In this document: one piece after another, positions 36,432-45,201 of the stretch
Numbering within the stretch: position 1 is the first letter of the stretch
Layout of the letters: each line of letters begins with the position of its first letter
DNA from: Pseudomonadota bacterium
GTDB lineage: Bacteria > Pseudomonadota > Gammaproteobacteria > Steroidobacterales > Steroidobacteraceae
Assembly (NCBI GenBank): GCA_021777555.1
Contig: JAJYDK010000004.1
Coordinates: 1 to 64,000 of the forward strand
Direction: 5' to 3'
Length of the DNA stretch: 64,000 bases
Notes under the pieces: model-generated
Told to the model about the DNA's origin: nothing
Seen by the model: the letters and a program-made list of their open reading frames with translations, nothing else
Databases searched by the model: none
Position numbers and translations under genes: made by a program

Positions 36432-37217
36432 ATGGAGCCGGCGGCCGGGCGCATCGATCTGTGGTGCACCTTCCTCGGCGAGGTCGATGCGCCGCTCCTG
36501 CCGCGGTATCGGGCCCTGCTTTGCGCGCAGGAAATCGAGCGCATGGAGCGCTTCCACTTCGCCCAAGACCGGCGGCGGGACCTGGTCGCGCGCGCGCTCG
36601 TGCGCACGGTGCTCTCGCGCTATGCGTCGCTGTCGCCTTCGCAGTGGCGGTTCTCGGACGATGCCAACGGACGGCCACGGATCGCCAATCCCCCGGCCGG
36701 GCTCGAGCTCGATTTCAATCTGTCACACTCCGCCGAGATGGTCGTGCTCGCCGTCTCCGACCGCGCCATCGGCGTCGATGTGGAGCACATCGCAAGAGAT
36801 GCCGACATCGAGAGGCTGGATCGCTATTTCTCGGCCACGGAGCGGGCGGGTCTGCTCGCCCTCGCGCCGCCGGGCCGGCGCCGGCGGTTCTTCGAGCTGT
36901 GGACGCTGAAGGAGTCGTACCTCAAGGCGCGGGGAGTGGGTCTGCGGCTGCCGCTCGATGCGTTTGCATTCGAGTTTCCGGGCGAGCGCGGCCTGCGGCT
37001 TTCCTTCGCGCCGCCCATCGAAGATTTGCCCCGGCGGTGGCGCCTGCGGCAGTTCACGCCGCGCCCGGATTACCTCGTGTCGGTGTGCGGCGAGCGCAAC
37101 GAGAGGCCGTGCCCGATCACCGTGTATGAGGCGGTGCCGCTCGCGTGGGAGCGGCTGGCGGAGGTGGACTTTTCGCGCTCGAGCGATGAGGGACCGCCCC
37201 CGGCGCACGGGCCTTGA
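36432..37217 (+). CDS. Sfp-type 4'-phosphopantetheinyl transferase
   Basis: 261 residues with the Sfp signature: LDFNLSHSAEMVVLAV, GVDVEHI, and FFELWTLKESYLKARGVGL. It activates carrier proteins by adding the phosphopantetheine arm. No carrier protein, NRPS or PKS is in the window. It is coupled to hpnB by a 2-bp gap, an unusual partner. Its last 101 bp overlap the convergent M28 peptidase gene. Confidence 0.88.
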   Translation: MEPAAGRIDLWCTFLGEVDAPLLPRYRALLCAQEIERMERFHFAQDRRRDLVARALVRTVLSRYASLSPSQWRFSDDANGRPRIANPPAGLELDFNLSHSAEMVVLAVSDRAIGVDVEHIARDADIERLDRYFSATERAGLLALAPPGRRRRFFELWTLKESYLKARGVGLRLPLDAFAFEFPGERGLRLSFAPPIEDLPRRWRLRQFTPRPDYLVSVCGERNERPCPITVYEAVPLAWERLAEVDFSRSSDEGPPPAHGP

Positions 37218-38946
37218 GCTCACGCTCTCTTGCCATCATCGCCAGGCGCTGCGCGCGGTAGGGGCTGCCGGGATACCACTCGGGCCACTGCCCGCTGTTG
37301 GCGAGATCCTGGCCCAGCTGGTAGAGCGTCTGAATGTCCTCCAACACGCCGCTCAAGTCCCAATGGGGATTGAACACATCGGAGGGCGAGGCGTAGCGGT
37401 GCAGCAGGAAGTCGCGTGAGGCGGCCTCGCCCGCGCTCCGTCCGCCGTCCACCAGATCGAGCCCGGGACCGGCGAGCAGCGCCGGCACGCCCGCTCGCGC
37501 GAAGCTGTACTGATCGGAGCGGTAGTACATCCCGATCTGCGGCGCGGCATCGGGCGTGGGCGTGCGCCCCTGCGGCGCGAGCATCTGCCGCAGGTCGTCC
37601 TCGAGCTGCGACTGGCCGGCGCCGAAGACTGTCATGTCGCGCGCGCGACCGAGCACGGGCCACGCGTCGATGTTGATGTCGGCGACGGTCTTCGCCAGGG
37701 GAAAGACGGGGTGGGCGACGTAGTAGCGGGAGCCGGCCTGGCCGGCCTCCTCGAGCGTCGGCATGAGGAACAGCACGCTGCGCTCGGGACGCTTGCGGTG
37801 GGCGAAGGTGTCGGCGATCTCGAGCAGGGCCGCGAGGCCGCTGCCATTATCGATCGCGCCGTGGAAGATCTCGGCGCGGCCGCGCGCCGCGCGCCGCATG
37901 CCGAGCTGGTCCCAGTGGGCGCTGTAGATCACCACTTGATCGGGGTGGCGGCTGCCCTTGAGAAGCGCGAGCACGTTGTCCGACCACGAATAGCTCACCG
38001 CGCTGCGCAGGACGATCGATGCGCTGGCATCGAGCGTGACGGGCTGGAAGCCGCGCTGTGCCGCCTCGTTCATCAGCGTATCGAAGTTGACGCCGGCGGC
38101 GCGGAACAGCCGTTGAGCGGCCGCCTGCGTGAGTGAGCCGGCCACCGCGAGTCGCGGCCCCGGCGCTGCGCTCGCCGGCAGAGCCTGCTGGGGTTCGCTC
38201 GCGGCGTTGCGAACGGCGCTCCAGGGCAAGCCGGAGGCCGCGGTGGTGTGGATGACGAAGCAGGCCGCGGCGCCCATGCGTGCCGCCTGTGCGAATTTGT
38301 AGAGGCGCCGCCCATAGCGGCTCGCCGCGCGCCCGTTGAACAGCTGCGGATCCCCGCTGGCCTCCCCGGGATCGCGGCTGAGCACGATCACCGTCTTGCC
38401 CCGCACGTCCACGCCCTGATAGTCGTTCCACTGCCACTCGGGCGCATCGATGCCGTAGCCCATGAAGACGATGGGCGAGTTCTTGAGCACTACCAGCGGC
38501 CTCGCCTGCTGCGTGCCCACCACCATGTCCGTACCGGAGGCAAAAGTCTCGACACCGTGCGGCAGGCTCACCTTGAGCGGCACCGCGGGATCGAGCAGCC
38601 GGGTCGAGACCACCGGCACGGCCTGGAACCACGAGCCGCGGTTGCCCGGCTCGAGATGCATGCGCCTGAGCTGCTCGACGAGGTAGCGCGTGGTGCGCAC
38701 CTCGCCGCGGGTGCCGGGCTTGCGGCCCTCGAAGGCATCCGAGGAGAGCGCCTTGTCGAAGCGCAGGAAGTCCTCGTCGTTGATCTGCGGCGCGAGGGTG
38801 ACGGCCATGGGGGGAGGCGTGGCGGACGTGGCGGTCGTCAGCGCAGCCGTGGGGCCCGGGCTCGAAGTGTGCCCGCGGCACCCGGCCAGGGCGAGCAGGG
38901 TGGCCAGGGCGGTGCGGCGCAGGCGGGCTCGTCCGTGCAATCCCAT
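37117..38946 (-). CDS. M28-family zinc aminopeptidase, probable lipoprotein
   Basis: 609 residues. The lipobox LALAGC at about residues 18-23 indicates membrane anchoring. A PA-like insert precedes the M28 core with zinc-ligand stretches SAHWDQLG, AIDNGSG, TLEEAGQ and NIDAWP. It would cleave peptides in the periplasm. The 3' end overlaps the phosphopantetheinyl transferase gene by 101 bp on the opposite strand; the shared part encodes its non-conserved Ala/Pro-rich tail. No functional link to hopanoids is seen. Confidence 0.87.
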   Translation of the reverse strand: MGLHGRARLRRTALATLLALAGCRGHTSSPGPTAALTTATSATPPPMAVTLAPQINDEDFLRFDKALSSDAFEGRKPGTRGEVRTTRYLVEQLRRMHLEPGNRGSWFQAVPVVSTRLLDPAVPLKVSLPHGVETFASGTDMVVGTQQARPLVVLKNSPIVFMGYGIDAPEWQWNDYQGVDVRGKTVIVLSRDPGEASGDPQLFNGRAASRYGRRLYKFAQAARMGAAACFVIHTTAASGLPWSAVRNAASEPQQALPASAAPGPRLAVAGSLTQAAAQRLFRAAGVNFDTLMNEAAQRGFQPVTLDASASIVLRSAVSYSWSDNVLALLKGSRHPDQVVIYSAHWDQLGMRRAARGRAEIFHGAIDNGSGLAALLEIADTFAHRKRPERSVLFLMPTLEEAGQAGSRYYVAHPVFPLAKTVADINIDAWPVLGRARDMTVFGAGQSQLEDDLRQMLAPQGRTPTPDAAPQIGMYYRSDQYSFARAGVPALLAGPGLDLVDGGRSAGEAASRDFLLHRYASPSDVFNPHWDLSGVLEDIQTLYQLGQDLANSGQWPEWYPGSPYRAQRLAMMARERELKARAPGAVPHRSSAKSPPPPAAPTRAAPPHTR

Positions 38947-39194
38947 GGCCTCCAGCCCGGTGGAAAGACTCGGCAGGGGCGCACCCTACGTGGCTTACGC
39001 CGTGCGGCGCGGGCGTTCATGATACGGGGATCGCCCTCGGCCCGGGGGTTACGAAATGTTCATCGTGGGCGCGCCCGCCATCACGCCCCGGGACGGCCCC
39101 CGGTGTGTCGCAGGCGGCGCACCGGGACCCGCGTCCCGATCCGTGCCGCTTTCGGTAGATGGTGAAGGCACCCGATCCTGGGTACGGTGCGTGG

Positions 39195-39692
39195 ATGGAG
39201 CTTTTCATCGTGAGACATGCCATCGCTTTCGAGCCCGACCCCAGGCGGTGGCCGGATGACCGGGCGCGCCCGCTCACGCCCGAGGGCGCGATCAGAGCGC
39301 GGCGGGCGGCGCGGGGACTGAAGGCGGTCGTGGACCGTCCCGAGCGCCTTTTGACGAGCCCGCTCGCGAGAGCCACGCAGACGGCGGCCATCCTGACCGA
39401 GGTCGCCGAGTGGCCCGAGGCGCTCGAGTGCGCGGCGCTCTCTCCCGAGGGCTCCGCGGAGGCGGTGTTGAAGGCCCTGCGCGACACGCCGGAGGAGCGG
39501 ATCGCGATCGTGGGTCATCAGCCGGGGCTCGGGCACCTCATCGCGCACTGTCTGCCCGGGACGATGCGGCCCCAGGCGATCGAGCTCAAGAAGTTCGGCA
39601 TCGCCTGGCTCTCATTCGACGGCTTCGCGCGCGCGGGCGGCGCGACGCTGCGCTGGCTGCTCGCGCCCGCTCTGCTGCGCGCTCTGCGCTGA
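39195..39692 (+). CDS. sixA: SixA-type phosphohistidine phosphatase
   Basis: 165-residue histidine-phosphatase-superfamily protein with the N-terminal catalytic RH at residues 7-8 (ELFIVRHAIA; usual SixA has RHG), RLLTSPLARATQTA and VGHQPGLGHLIAHCL. SixA removes phosphate from histidine in phosphorelay or PTS proteins. The ATG at 39195 gives the family N-terminus; an upstream in-frame ATG at 39159 lacks similarity. Divergent from the M28 gene, with about 250 bp between them. Confidence 0.85.
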   Translation: MELFIVRHAIAFEPDPRRWPDDRARPLTPEGAIRARRAARGLKAVVDRPERLLTSPLARATQTAAILTEVAEWPEALECAALSPEGSAEAVLKALRDTPEERIAIVGHQPGLGHLIAHCLPGTMRPQAIELKKFGIAWLSFDGFARAGGATLRWLLAPALLRALR

Positions 39693-39710
39693 CTCGTAAG
39701 GAGAGACATC

Positions 39711-40601
39711 ATGAGAATCGGTTTCATCGGACTGGGGCGCATGGGCGCGGGCATGGCGGTCAACCTCCTCAAAGCCGGCCACGAGCTCCTGGTGTACAAC
39801 CGCACGCTCGAGAAGAGCAGGGCGCTCGCGGCGCAGGGCGCGACGGTGGCCGACAGCGTGGCGGCGGCCTGCCGCGCCGATGCCGTGGTCACCATGCTGG
39901 CCGATGACCAGGCGCTCGAGCAGGTGGCCTTCGGCAAAGGCGGCATCCTCGAGAGCCTGCCCGCGCAGGCGCTGCACGTCTCATCGAGCACCGTGAGCGT
40001 CGCATTCTCCGAGCGGCTCACGGAGCGGCACGCGGCCGCCGGCCAGCGCTACGTCGCCGCCCCGGTGTTCGGGCGCCCGGAGGTGGCGGCGGCGGGCAAG
40101 CTGTTCGTCGTGGCCGCGGGCGAGCCGCGGGCCATCGAAGCCGCGACGCCCGTTCTGGAGGCGATCGGGCAGAGGACCTTCGTCGTTTCCCCGACTCCGA
40201 AGATCGCCAACCTCGTGAAGCTGAGCGGCAACTTCCTGATCGCAACCGTCCTCGAGTCACTCGGCGAGGCGCTCGCGCTCGTCGAGAAAGGCGGCGTCGA
40301 TCCTCATCAGTACATCGAGCTGCTGACCTCCACGCTGTTCAACGTGCCGCTCTACAAGAACTACGGCGCGGTCATGGCGGAGGGCCGGTTCCAACCGGCC
40401 GGCTTCGCCGCGCCCTTGGGCTACAAGGACATCCGCCTGGTGCTCGCCGCGGCGGACGAGTTGCGTGTGCCGCTGCCCTTCGCGGGCGTGCTCCGCGACC
40501 GTCTGCTCGCCCTGTTGGCCCGCGGCGGCGAGGCGCTCGACTGGTCGGCCATCGGCGCGCTGGCGGCGGCGGACGCGGGCCTCAAACGCGGCTTGCACTG
40601 A
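39711..40601 (+). CDS. NAD(P)-dependent beta-hydroxyacid dehydrogenase (3-hydroxyisobutyrate/GLYR family)
   Basis: 296 residues with the Rossmann signature GFIGLGRMGAGMAVNLLKAGH, a conserved substrate-loop variant (APVFGRPEVAAAGKL) and the catalytic lysine region (KLSGNFLIATVLESLGEAL). It oxidises or reduces a beta-hydroxyacid or short aldehyde; the exact substrate (3-hydroxyisobutyrate, tartronate semialdehyde, succinic semialdehyde) is not clear. A tartronate-semialdehyde role would fit aldarate use but is not required by the KdgD route here. GGAGAG precedes the ATG. Confidence 0.85.
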   Translation: MRIGFIGLGRMGAGMAVNLLKAGHELLVYNRTLEKSRALAAQGATVADSVAAACRADAVVTMLADDQALEQVAFGKGGILESLPAQALHVSSSTVSVAFSERLTERHAAAGQRYVAAPVFGRPEVAAAGKLFVVAAGEPRAIEAATPVLEAIGQRTFVVSPTPKIANLVKLSGNFLIATVLESLGEALALVEKGGVDPHQYIELLTSTLFNVPLYKNYGAVMAEGRFQPAGFAAPLGYKDIRLVLAAADELRVPLPFAGVLRDRLLALLARGGEALDWSAIGALAAADAGLKRGLH

Positions 40602-40603
40602 CA

Positions 40604-40825
40604 TTGAAGCGTCCCATCACCGGCTACCACCGCGACGAGGAAGGCCATTGGGTGGCCGAGCTCGACTGCGGCCACCATCAGCACGTGCGCCACGATCCGC
40701 CGTGGACGCTGAGGTCCTGGGTCACGACGCCCCAGGGCCGGGACGGCATGCTCGGCACCGAGCTCGAGTGCAGGAAGTGCGAGCGCGGCGAGCCGCGGGA
40801 TCGTGAATCACCCGGGCGAGGATGA
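40604..40825 (+). CDS. DUF3565 small zinc-ribbon-like protein
   Basis: 73 residues from a TTG 2 bp after the dehydrogenase stop. DUF3565 pattern: ITGYHRDEEGHWVAELDCGH, HHQHVRHDPPW and LECRKCERG. The Cys/His spacing suggests metal binding. Function unknown. Its end overlaps the convergent LysR gene by 18 bp. Confidence 0.8.
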   Translation: MKRPITGYHRDEEGHWVAELDCGHHQHVRHDPPWTLRSWVTTPQGRDGMLGTELECRKCERGEPRDRESPGRG

Positions 40826-41731
40826 GCTCTTGCGGGGCCGCGAGCGGCAATACTCGATACAGGCCTCGACAACCCGCTCGCGCGCCGGATTGTCGTTGTT
40901 GCGCTTCCAGGCGATGTACAGCTCGACGGGTCTCGCGGAGCGGATCTTGCGCACCGTGCGGAAGACCACGCCATCGAAATGCAAGCTGACGGCCGCCTGG
41001 GGCACCAACGCCACGCCGAGCCCCGCGGCGACCAGCGCAAGGATCGAATGGATCTGGCTCGTGTACTGCGTGTACTCCGGCTTGATGCCTGCGAGGGAGA
41101 AGGCGCCCGCCACGAGGTCATGAAAATAGCGCGCCTCGATCGGGGAGTACATGATGAAGGGGACGCCTTCGAACTCGCCAATCTCGGGATTGCGTTCCCG
41201 CACCAGCGGGTGTGATTTCGGCAGCGCGGCGACGAGCGGCTCCCGAACGACGCACTGCGACTCGAAGTCCTCCAACGAGGCGTGCGGGCGCAGCAGCGCC
41301 AGGTCGAGATCCCCGGAGGCGAGCGCCTCCATCTGCTCCATGGTCACCATCTCCTTCAGATTGATCTCGATGCCCGGCAGGCGCGTGCGGCACTGGGCGA
41401 TCATGCCCGGCATGACGCCGTAGCCGGAAGCGGCCGTGAAACCCATCGTCACACTGCCCAACTCGCCGCGGGCCGCTCGCCGCACCGTGACCGCAGCGCT
41501 CTCGGCGAGGCGCAGGATGTGGCGTGCGTCAGAGAGAAAGCTGCGGCCGGCGCTCGTCAGGCTCACGCTGCGGCTGCTGCGCACCAGCAGCCGCACACCC
41601 AGTCGACTCTCCAGAAGCTGAATCTGCCGGCTGAGCGGCGGTTGCGTCATGTGAAGACGCTGGGCGGCACGTCCGAAGTGCAATTCCTCGGCGACGACCA
41701 CGAAGCAACGCAGCTGGCTGAGCTCGAACAT
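40808..41731 (-). CDS. LysR-type regulator, probable controller of the aldarate operon
   Basis: 307 residues from the ATG at 41731 (MFELSQLRCF). N-terminal winged HTH (AEELHFGRAAQRLHMTQPPLSRQI) and a C-terminal PBP-like effector domain. Divergent from the TonB receptor that starts the aldarate cluster, the classic arrangement for a local regulator. A perfect 14-bp palindrome lies just upstream at 41745-41758. It probably responds to an aldarate or its metabolite; that part is inference. Confidence 0.88.
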   Translation of the reverse strand: MFELSQLRCFVVVAEELHFGRAAQRLHMTQPPLSRQIQLLESRLGVRLLVRSSRSVSLTSAGRSFLSDARHILRLAESAAVTVRRAARGELGSVTMGFTAASGYGVMPGMIAQCRTRLPGIEINLKEMVTMEQMEALASGDLDLALLRPHASLEDFESQCVVREPLVAALPKSHPLVRERNPEIGEFEGVPFIMYSPIEARYFHDLVAGAFSLAGIKPEYTQYTSQIHSILALVAAGLGVALVPQAAVSLHFDGVVFRTVRKIRSARPVELYIAWKRNNDNPARERVVEACIEYCRSRPRKSSSSPG

Positions 41732-41744
41732 CGATGCAGATCCG

Positions 41745-41758
41745 GTATTGATCAATAC
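41745..41758. promoter_or_regulatory. Perfect 14-bp palindrome, probable LysR operator
   Basis: GTATTGATCAATAC is fully symmetric and lies 13 bp upstream of the LysR start in the divergent LysR-TonB receptor region. LysR family sites are dyads of this kind. Regulator identity is inferred from position. Confidence 0.55.
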
Positions 41759-41768
41759 TCACTTTGGC

Positions 41769-41798
41769 TTGGACTTGCATCATTGCACTTCCTAGACT
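41769..41798 (+). promoter_or_regulatory. Possible sigma-70-type promoter of the TonB receptor gene
   Basis: TTGGAC at 41769-41774 and TAGACT at 41793-41798 are 18 bp apart, 45 bp before the ATG at 41844. The -10 is imperfect. The palindrome at 41745 would lie just upstream of the -35, a usual place for LysR activation. Confidence 0.35.
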
Positions 41799-41843
41799 CG
41801 ACCTCAATCGGCATCCAGCAATAAACCGGTCGAGGGGGATTGA

Positions 41844-44150
41844 ATGAACAAATCGCTCACAAGCCATGGCGTCGCAGCGACGGTCGCGGCGATCCTAGGC
41901 GCTTCGCTCGCTGGCCTGAGTCCGTCCGCGGCGGCTCAGCAACTTGCGGTCAAGAGGCAGGGCCCGGCGACCGCGAAGAGCTCCAACGCCGAAGTCGCGG
42001 TCTCCTCCGGGAAACTCGCGCAGGTCATCGTCACCGCGAGCCGGCGCGCTCAAAATGCCATGACGTCCTCAATCGCCCTGACTTCGCTCAATGCAGCCCA
42101 GCTCGAGCAGAACGGCGTCAAGTCCCTGGTCGACCTCCAGTACGCCGCCCCCAACATGTCCATCCAGCCGACCGGCGTCAGCCAGCAGATCAATGTCCGT
42201 GGCGTCGGCCAACAAAGTACGGACGCCAACGCGGTGTCCGGTGTGCCGATCTACCAGGACGGCATGCTGCTCCCGCCGATCAACAGCGGATTCGATTACT
42301 TCGACATGGCCAACGTCACCGTGCTTCGCGGGCCGCAAGGCACCTACGCGGGAGCGAGCTCGATCGCCGGCGCCATCTTCTTGACGTCGGCCAGTCCCCG
42401 GCTGGGAAAGAAGATCAGCGGGAACTTCGATCTCTCCGTCGGCAATTACAGTGACTTCGTGGGCAGCGGGGCAGTCAACCTGCCGATTTCCGACACGCTG
42501 GCGGCGCGCGTGGCATTCTATACGGAGACTCGCAAGAGCTTCTTTCGGGACATCGCGCTCATTCCCGGACCGGGCAACGCGGATTTCGCGAGCCCCGGGG
42601 CTCCCGGCTCGCTCGACGAGAAGGAGCTTCGTGTCAGCCTCCTGTGGGAGCCGGGCGACAACTTCAGCATGCTCTGGAAGACCTATGTGGGCCTGAAGGA
42701 TACGGGAGGGTTCCCGTACATACCGAGCCCGGCCTTGCCGGGACAGCCGGCCCCGACGTTCTATCCGTCGACCTGCTACCCGACGTGTGAGCGTGTCCTG
42801 ACGGAAGACCAGTCCATGGACCGGGAGACCACCTGGCGGTCGACCCTGGAGACCAAATATCGATTCGACAACGGAATCACCATCCGTTCGCTCACGGGAA
42901 TGGCGACCGCGCGCACGGTCGAGATGCTCAATGACAATGCCAACTACATCGCCACGTCCGACTGGCCGCTGGTCATCGAGCACGCGGACCAGTCCGAGCA
43001 GGACATGCAGGAGGAGCTCGACGTCCTCTCGCCGACCACGGGTCGCTTCCAGTGGATCGGCGGCTTCTTCTTCATCCACGGCAAGGAGCCGCTGAGGAAC
43101 TACGTGACCCAGACCGGTCTCGAGCCCGCCCTGGGCGGCGGGGTCATCCAGAAATACACGGACGCCTTCTTCGCCCACGGCTCCTATCAGCTGACTTCGA
43201 AATGGAAAACGACGTTTGGCGCCCGCTTCTCCCAGGATCACTCGCACTCTGGAATCACCTTTTGCGGCGGGCAGCCTCCGGGGCAGCCCTCCTTGTGCAA
43301 TCCAGCCTACGGACGGTACTCCGGATCGAACGTTACGGGCAAAGTCTCGTTGAACTATCAGCTCAACGACAACAACCTGCTGTATGCATTTGCGGCCCGC
43401 GGGGCCAATTCCGGCGGCACATCGGGCGGCATTCCTTTCGAGCCCACCACCGATTGGGATTACGAAGGCGGGTGGAAGTCTGTCTTTTTCAATGGACACG
43501 CGAGATTGCAGCTCGATGGCTACCGGATGAACATCAAGAACCAGCAGTTCGATGCCATCACGCCGACCACCGGCACCGTGGCGCCGACCAATTTCCCGAC
43601 CTCCACGAGCGAAGGCGTCGAGGCGGCGCTGCAGATGCAGGTGCATGGCTTCGGCGCGGACATCTCGGCCGCGTATGACCACACCAACATGGGACCGTTC
43701 GATGTCCTGAATCTGCACTACATCTCGAGCGTGGCCGTGCCGGTGCCGCAGTGCGCGCCCGGTCAGACGCAAAGTCCGGGCGTCTGCCAGGACTACGGTC
43801 CGCTGCTGCTGCACCTGAGCAACAAGCCATTGCCGTACGCTCCGAAGTTGACCTTCGGGGTGTTGCTGCGCTACACGTTCGCGGTGGGATCGGGGGACAC
43901 GCTGACGCCTGTTGTCGGGTTCACCTATCAGGGTAGCCAGTGGATGAGCCCCGTCGAGGAGTATCCGATCGATTACGAGCCGGCATACGGGCTCCTGAAC
44001 GCTCAGCTTGCCTACCACCATGGTCCCTACACCGTCACGGCATTCGTCAAGAACCTGACCGACAAGACCTATGTGAGCGGCCAGTCGCCACCGGACTATT
44101 TCATCGGGCCGCCGCGCCAGTTCGGGATCCAGGCCGGGGTGAGGTTCTGA
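41844..44150 (+). CDS. TonB-dependent receptor of the aldarate cluster
   Basis: 768 residues with a signal peptide (LSPSAAAQQ), plug domain (LAQVIVTASRRAQNAMTSS, INVRGVGQQSTDANAVSGVP, VTVLRGPQGTYAGASSIAG) and a barrel ending in GVRF. Strong GAGGGGGA upstream of the ATG. It likely imports the large plant-derived substrate of the pathway across the outer membrane. Its position at the head of the catabolic genes and beside LysR supports a dedicated uptake role. The ligand is not determined. Confidence 0.9.
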   Translation: MNKSLTSHGVAATVAAILGASLAGLSPSAAAQQLAVKRQGPATAKSSNAEVAVSSGKLAQVIVTASRRAQNAMTSSIALTSLNAAQLEQNGVKSLVDLQYAAPNMSIQPTGVSQQINVRGVGQQSTDANAVSGVPIYQDGMLLPPINSGFDYFDMANVTVLRGPQGTYAGASSIAGAIFLTSASPRLGKKISGNFDLSVGNYSDFVGSGAVNLPISDTLAARVAFYTETRKSFFRDIALIPGPGNADFASPGAPGSLDEKELRVSLLWEPGDNFSMLWKTYVGLKDTGGFPYIPSPALPGQPAPTFYPSTCYPTCERVLTEDQSMDRETTWRSTLETKYRFDNGITIRSLTGMATARTVEMLNDNANYIATSDWPLVIEHADQSEQDMQEELDVLSPTTGRFQWIGGFFFIHGKEPLRNYVTQTGLEPALGGGVIQKYTDAFFAHGSYQLTSKWKTTFGARFSQDHSHSGITFCGGQPPGQPSLCNPAYGRYSGSNVTGKVSLNYQLNDNNLLYAFAARGANSGGTSGGIPFEPTTDWDYEGGWKSVFFNGHARLQLDGYRMNIKNQQFDAITPTTGTVAPTNFPTSTSEGVEAALQMQVHGFGADISAAYDHTNMGPFDVLNLHYISSVAVPVPQCAPGQTQSPGVCQDYGPLLLHLSNKPLPYAPKLTFGVLLRYTFAVGSGDTLTPVVGFTYQGSQWMSPVEEYPIDYEPAYGLLNAQLAYHHGPYTVTAFVKNLTDKTYVSGQSPPDYFIGPPRQFGIQAGVRF

Positions 44151-44161
44151 AGGGATTGCGC

Positions 44162-45190
44162 ATGAAGCGGGAAATTCTCATTGCTCTTCTGGGCGGCCTT
44201 CTGCAGGTGTTTTCCCGCGGGGCGGGGGCGGCGAATGCGCCGCCCCTGCGCCTGCTGCACCGCTACGACCTGCCGGCGCAGGTGAAGGGCCACTTCGACC
44301 ATTTCACGGTCGATGCGGCGGGCAAGAGACTCTTCGGCACCGCGGTCGACTCGCACTTCCTCGTCGTATTCGACTTCGCGACGGGCAAGGTCATCAGGCT
44401 GATCCACATGGCCATACCCCGTGGTGTCGTCTACCGGCCGCGCCTCGGGCGGCTGTACGTCACCGACGGCAGTGGCTCCCTGCGCATCTTCGACTCGCGG
44501 ACCTACGCGCTGCTGAAGGTGTTGCCGGTCGAGATCGATGCGGATCCCGTTGCCTACGATGCGGCCACCGGGCGGATTTTCGTGGTGAACGGCGGGGAGA
44601 AGGCGCATCAGGCCTACTCGTACGTGACCGTGTTCGACTCGGCGGCGGAGCGGCAGATCGGCAACATCAAGCTGGCCGGTAACGACATCGAGGATTTCGG
44701 GATCGAGCGCCGCGGTGTGCGGCTGTTCGCGAACGTCGAGGCGCTCAACCAGGTCGACGTGATCAACATGCGCACGCTGAAGCCGATGACGGCGTGGCAC
44801 CTGAGGCGAGCCAGGGTCAATTATGGCGCGGCGGTGGACGAGCGCGATCACAGGCTGTTCGTGGCCTGCCGGCAGGGAGGGCTGCTGGTTCTCGACAGCG
44901 ACACCGGCCGGGAGCTGCAGACCCTGCCCATCGGAGCGGATACCGATTACATTGCATTCGATCCGAGATCCCGGCGGATCTACGTCTCGGGCGGCGGCGG
45001 TCATGGCTGGGTGGATGTGTACCAGGAGGAGGACGCAGACCACTACCGCCTTCTTGGGGAGGTGACGACCGAGCCAGGGGCTGCGACCTCGCACCTCGTC
45101 GCCGCTCTCGGCGAATACATCGTGATGACGCCCTCGAGCCGGCAGCGGCCGGCCCAGGTGTGGGTGTATCGGATCGCTTCGGTGAAATAG
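44162..45190 (+). CDS. Periplasmic YVTN/NHL beta-propeller protein
   Basis: 342 residues with a signal peptide (LLGGLLQVFSRGAGAAN). Repeated blades such as HFTVDAAGKRLFGTAVDSHF, LYVTDGSGSLRIFDSRTY and LFVACRQGGLLVLDSDTG form a six- or seven-bladed propeller. It follows the TonB receptor by 11 bp. Propellers in such spots may bind substrate or help the receptor, but no enzymatic motif is visible. It is distinct from the PQQ-associated propeller at 8157. Confidence 0.75.
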   Translation: MKREILIALLGGLLQVFSRGAGAANAPPLRLLHRYDLPAQVKGHFDHFTVDAAGKRLFGTAVDSHFLVVFDFATGKVIRLIHMAIPRGVVYRPRLGRLYVTDGSGSLRIFDSRTYALLKVLPVEIDADPVAYDAATGRIFVVNGGEKAHQAYSYVTVFDSAAERQIGNIKLAGNDIEDFGIERRGVRLFANVEALNQVDVINMRTLKPMTAWHLRRARVNYGAAVDERDHRLFVACRQGGLLVLDSDTGRELQTLPIGADTDYIAFDPRSRRIYVSGGGGHGWVDVYQEEDADHYRLLGEVTTEPGAATSHLVAALGEYIVMTPSSRQRPAQVWVYRIASVK

Positions 45191-45201
45191 GGGTGCCGGA
45201 C

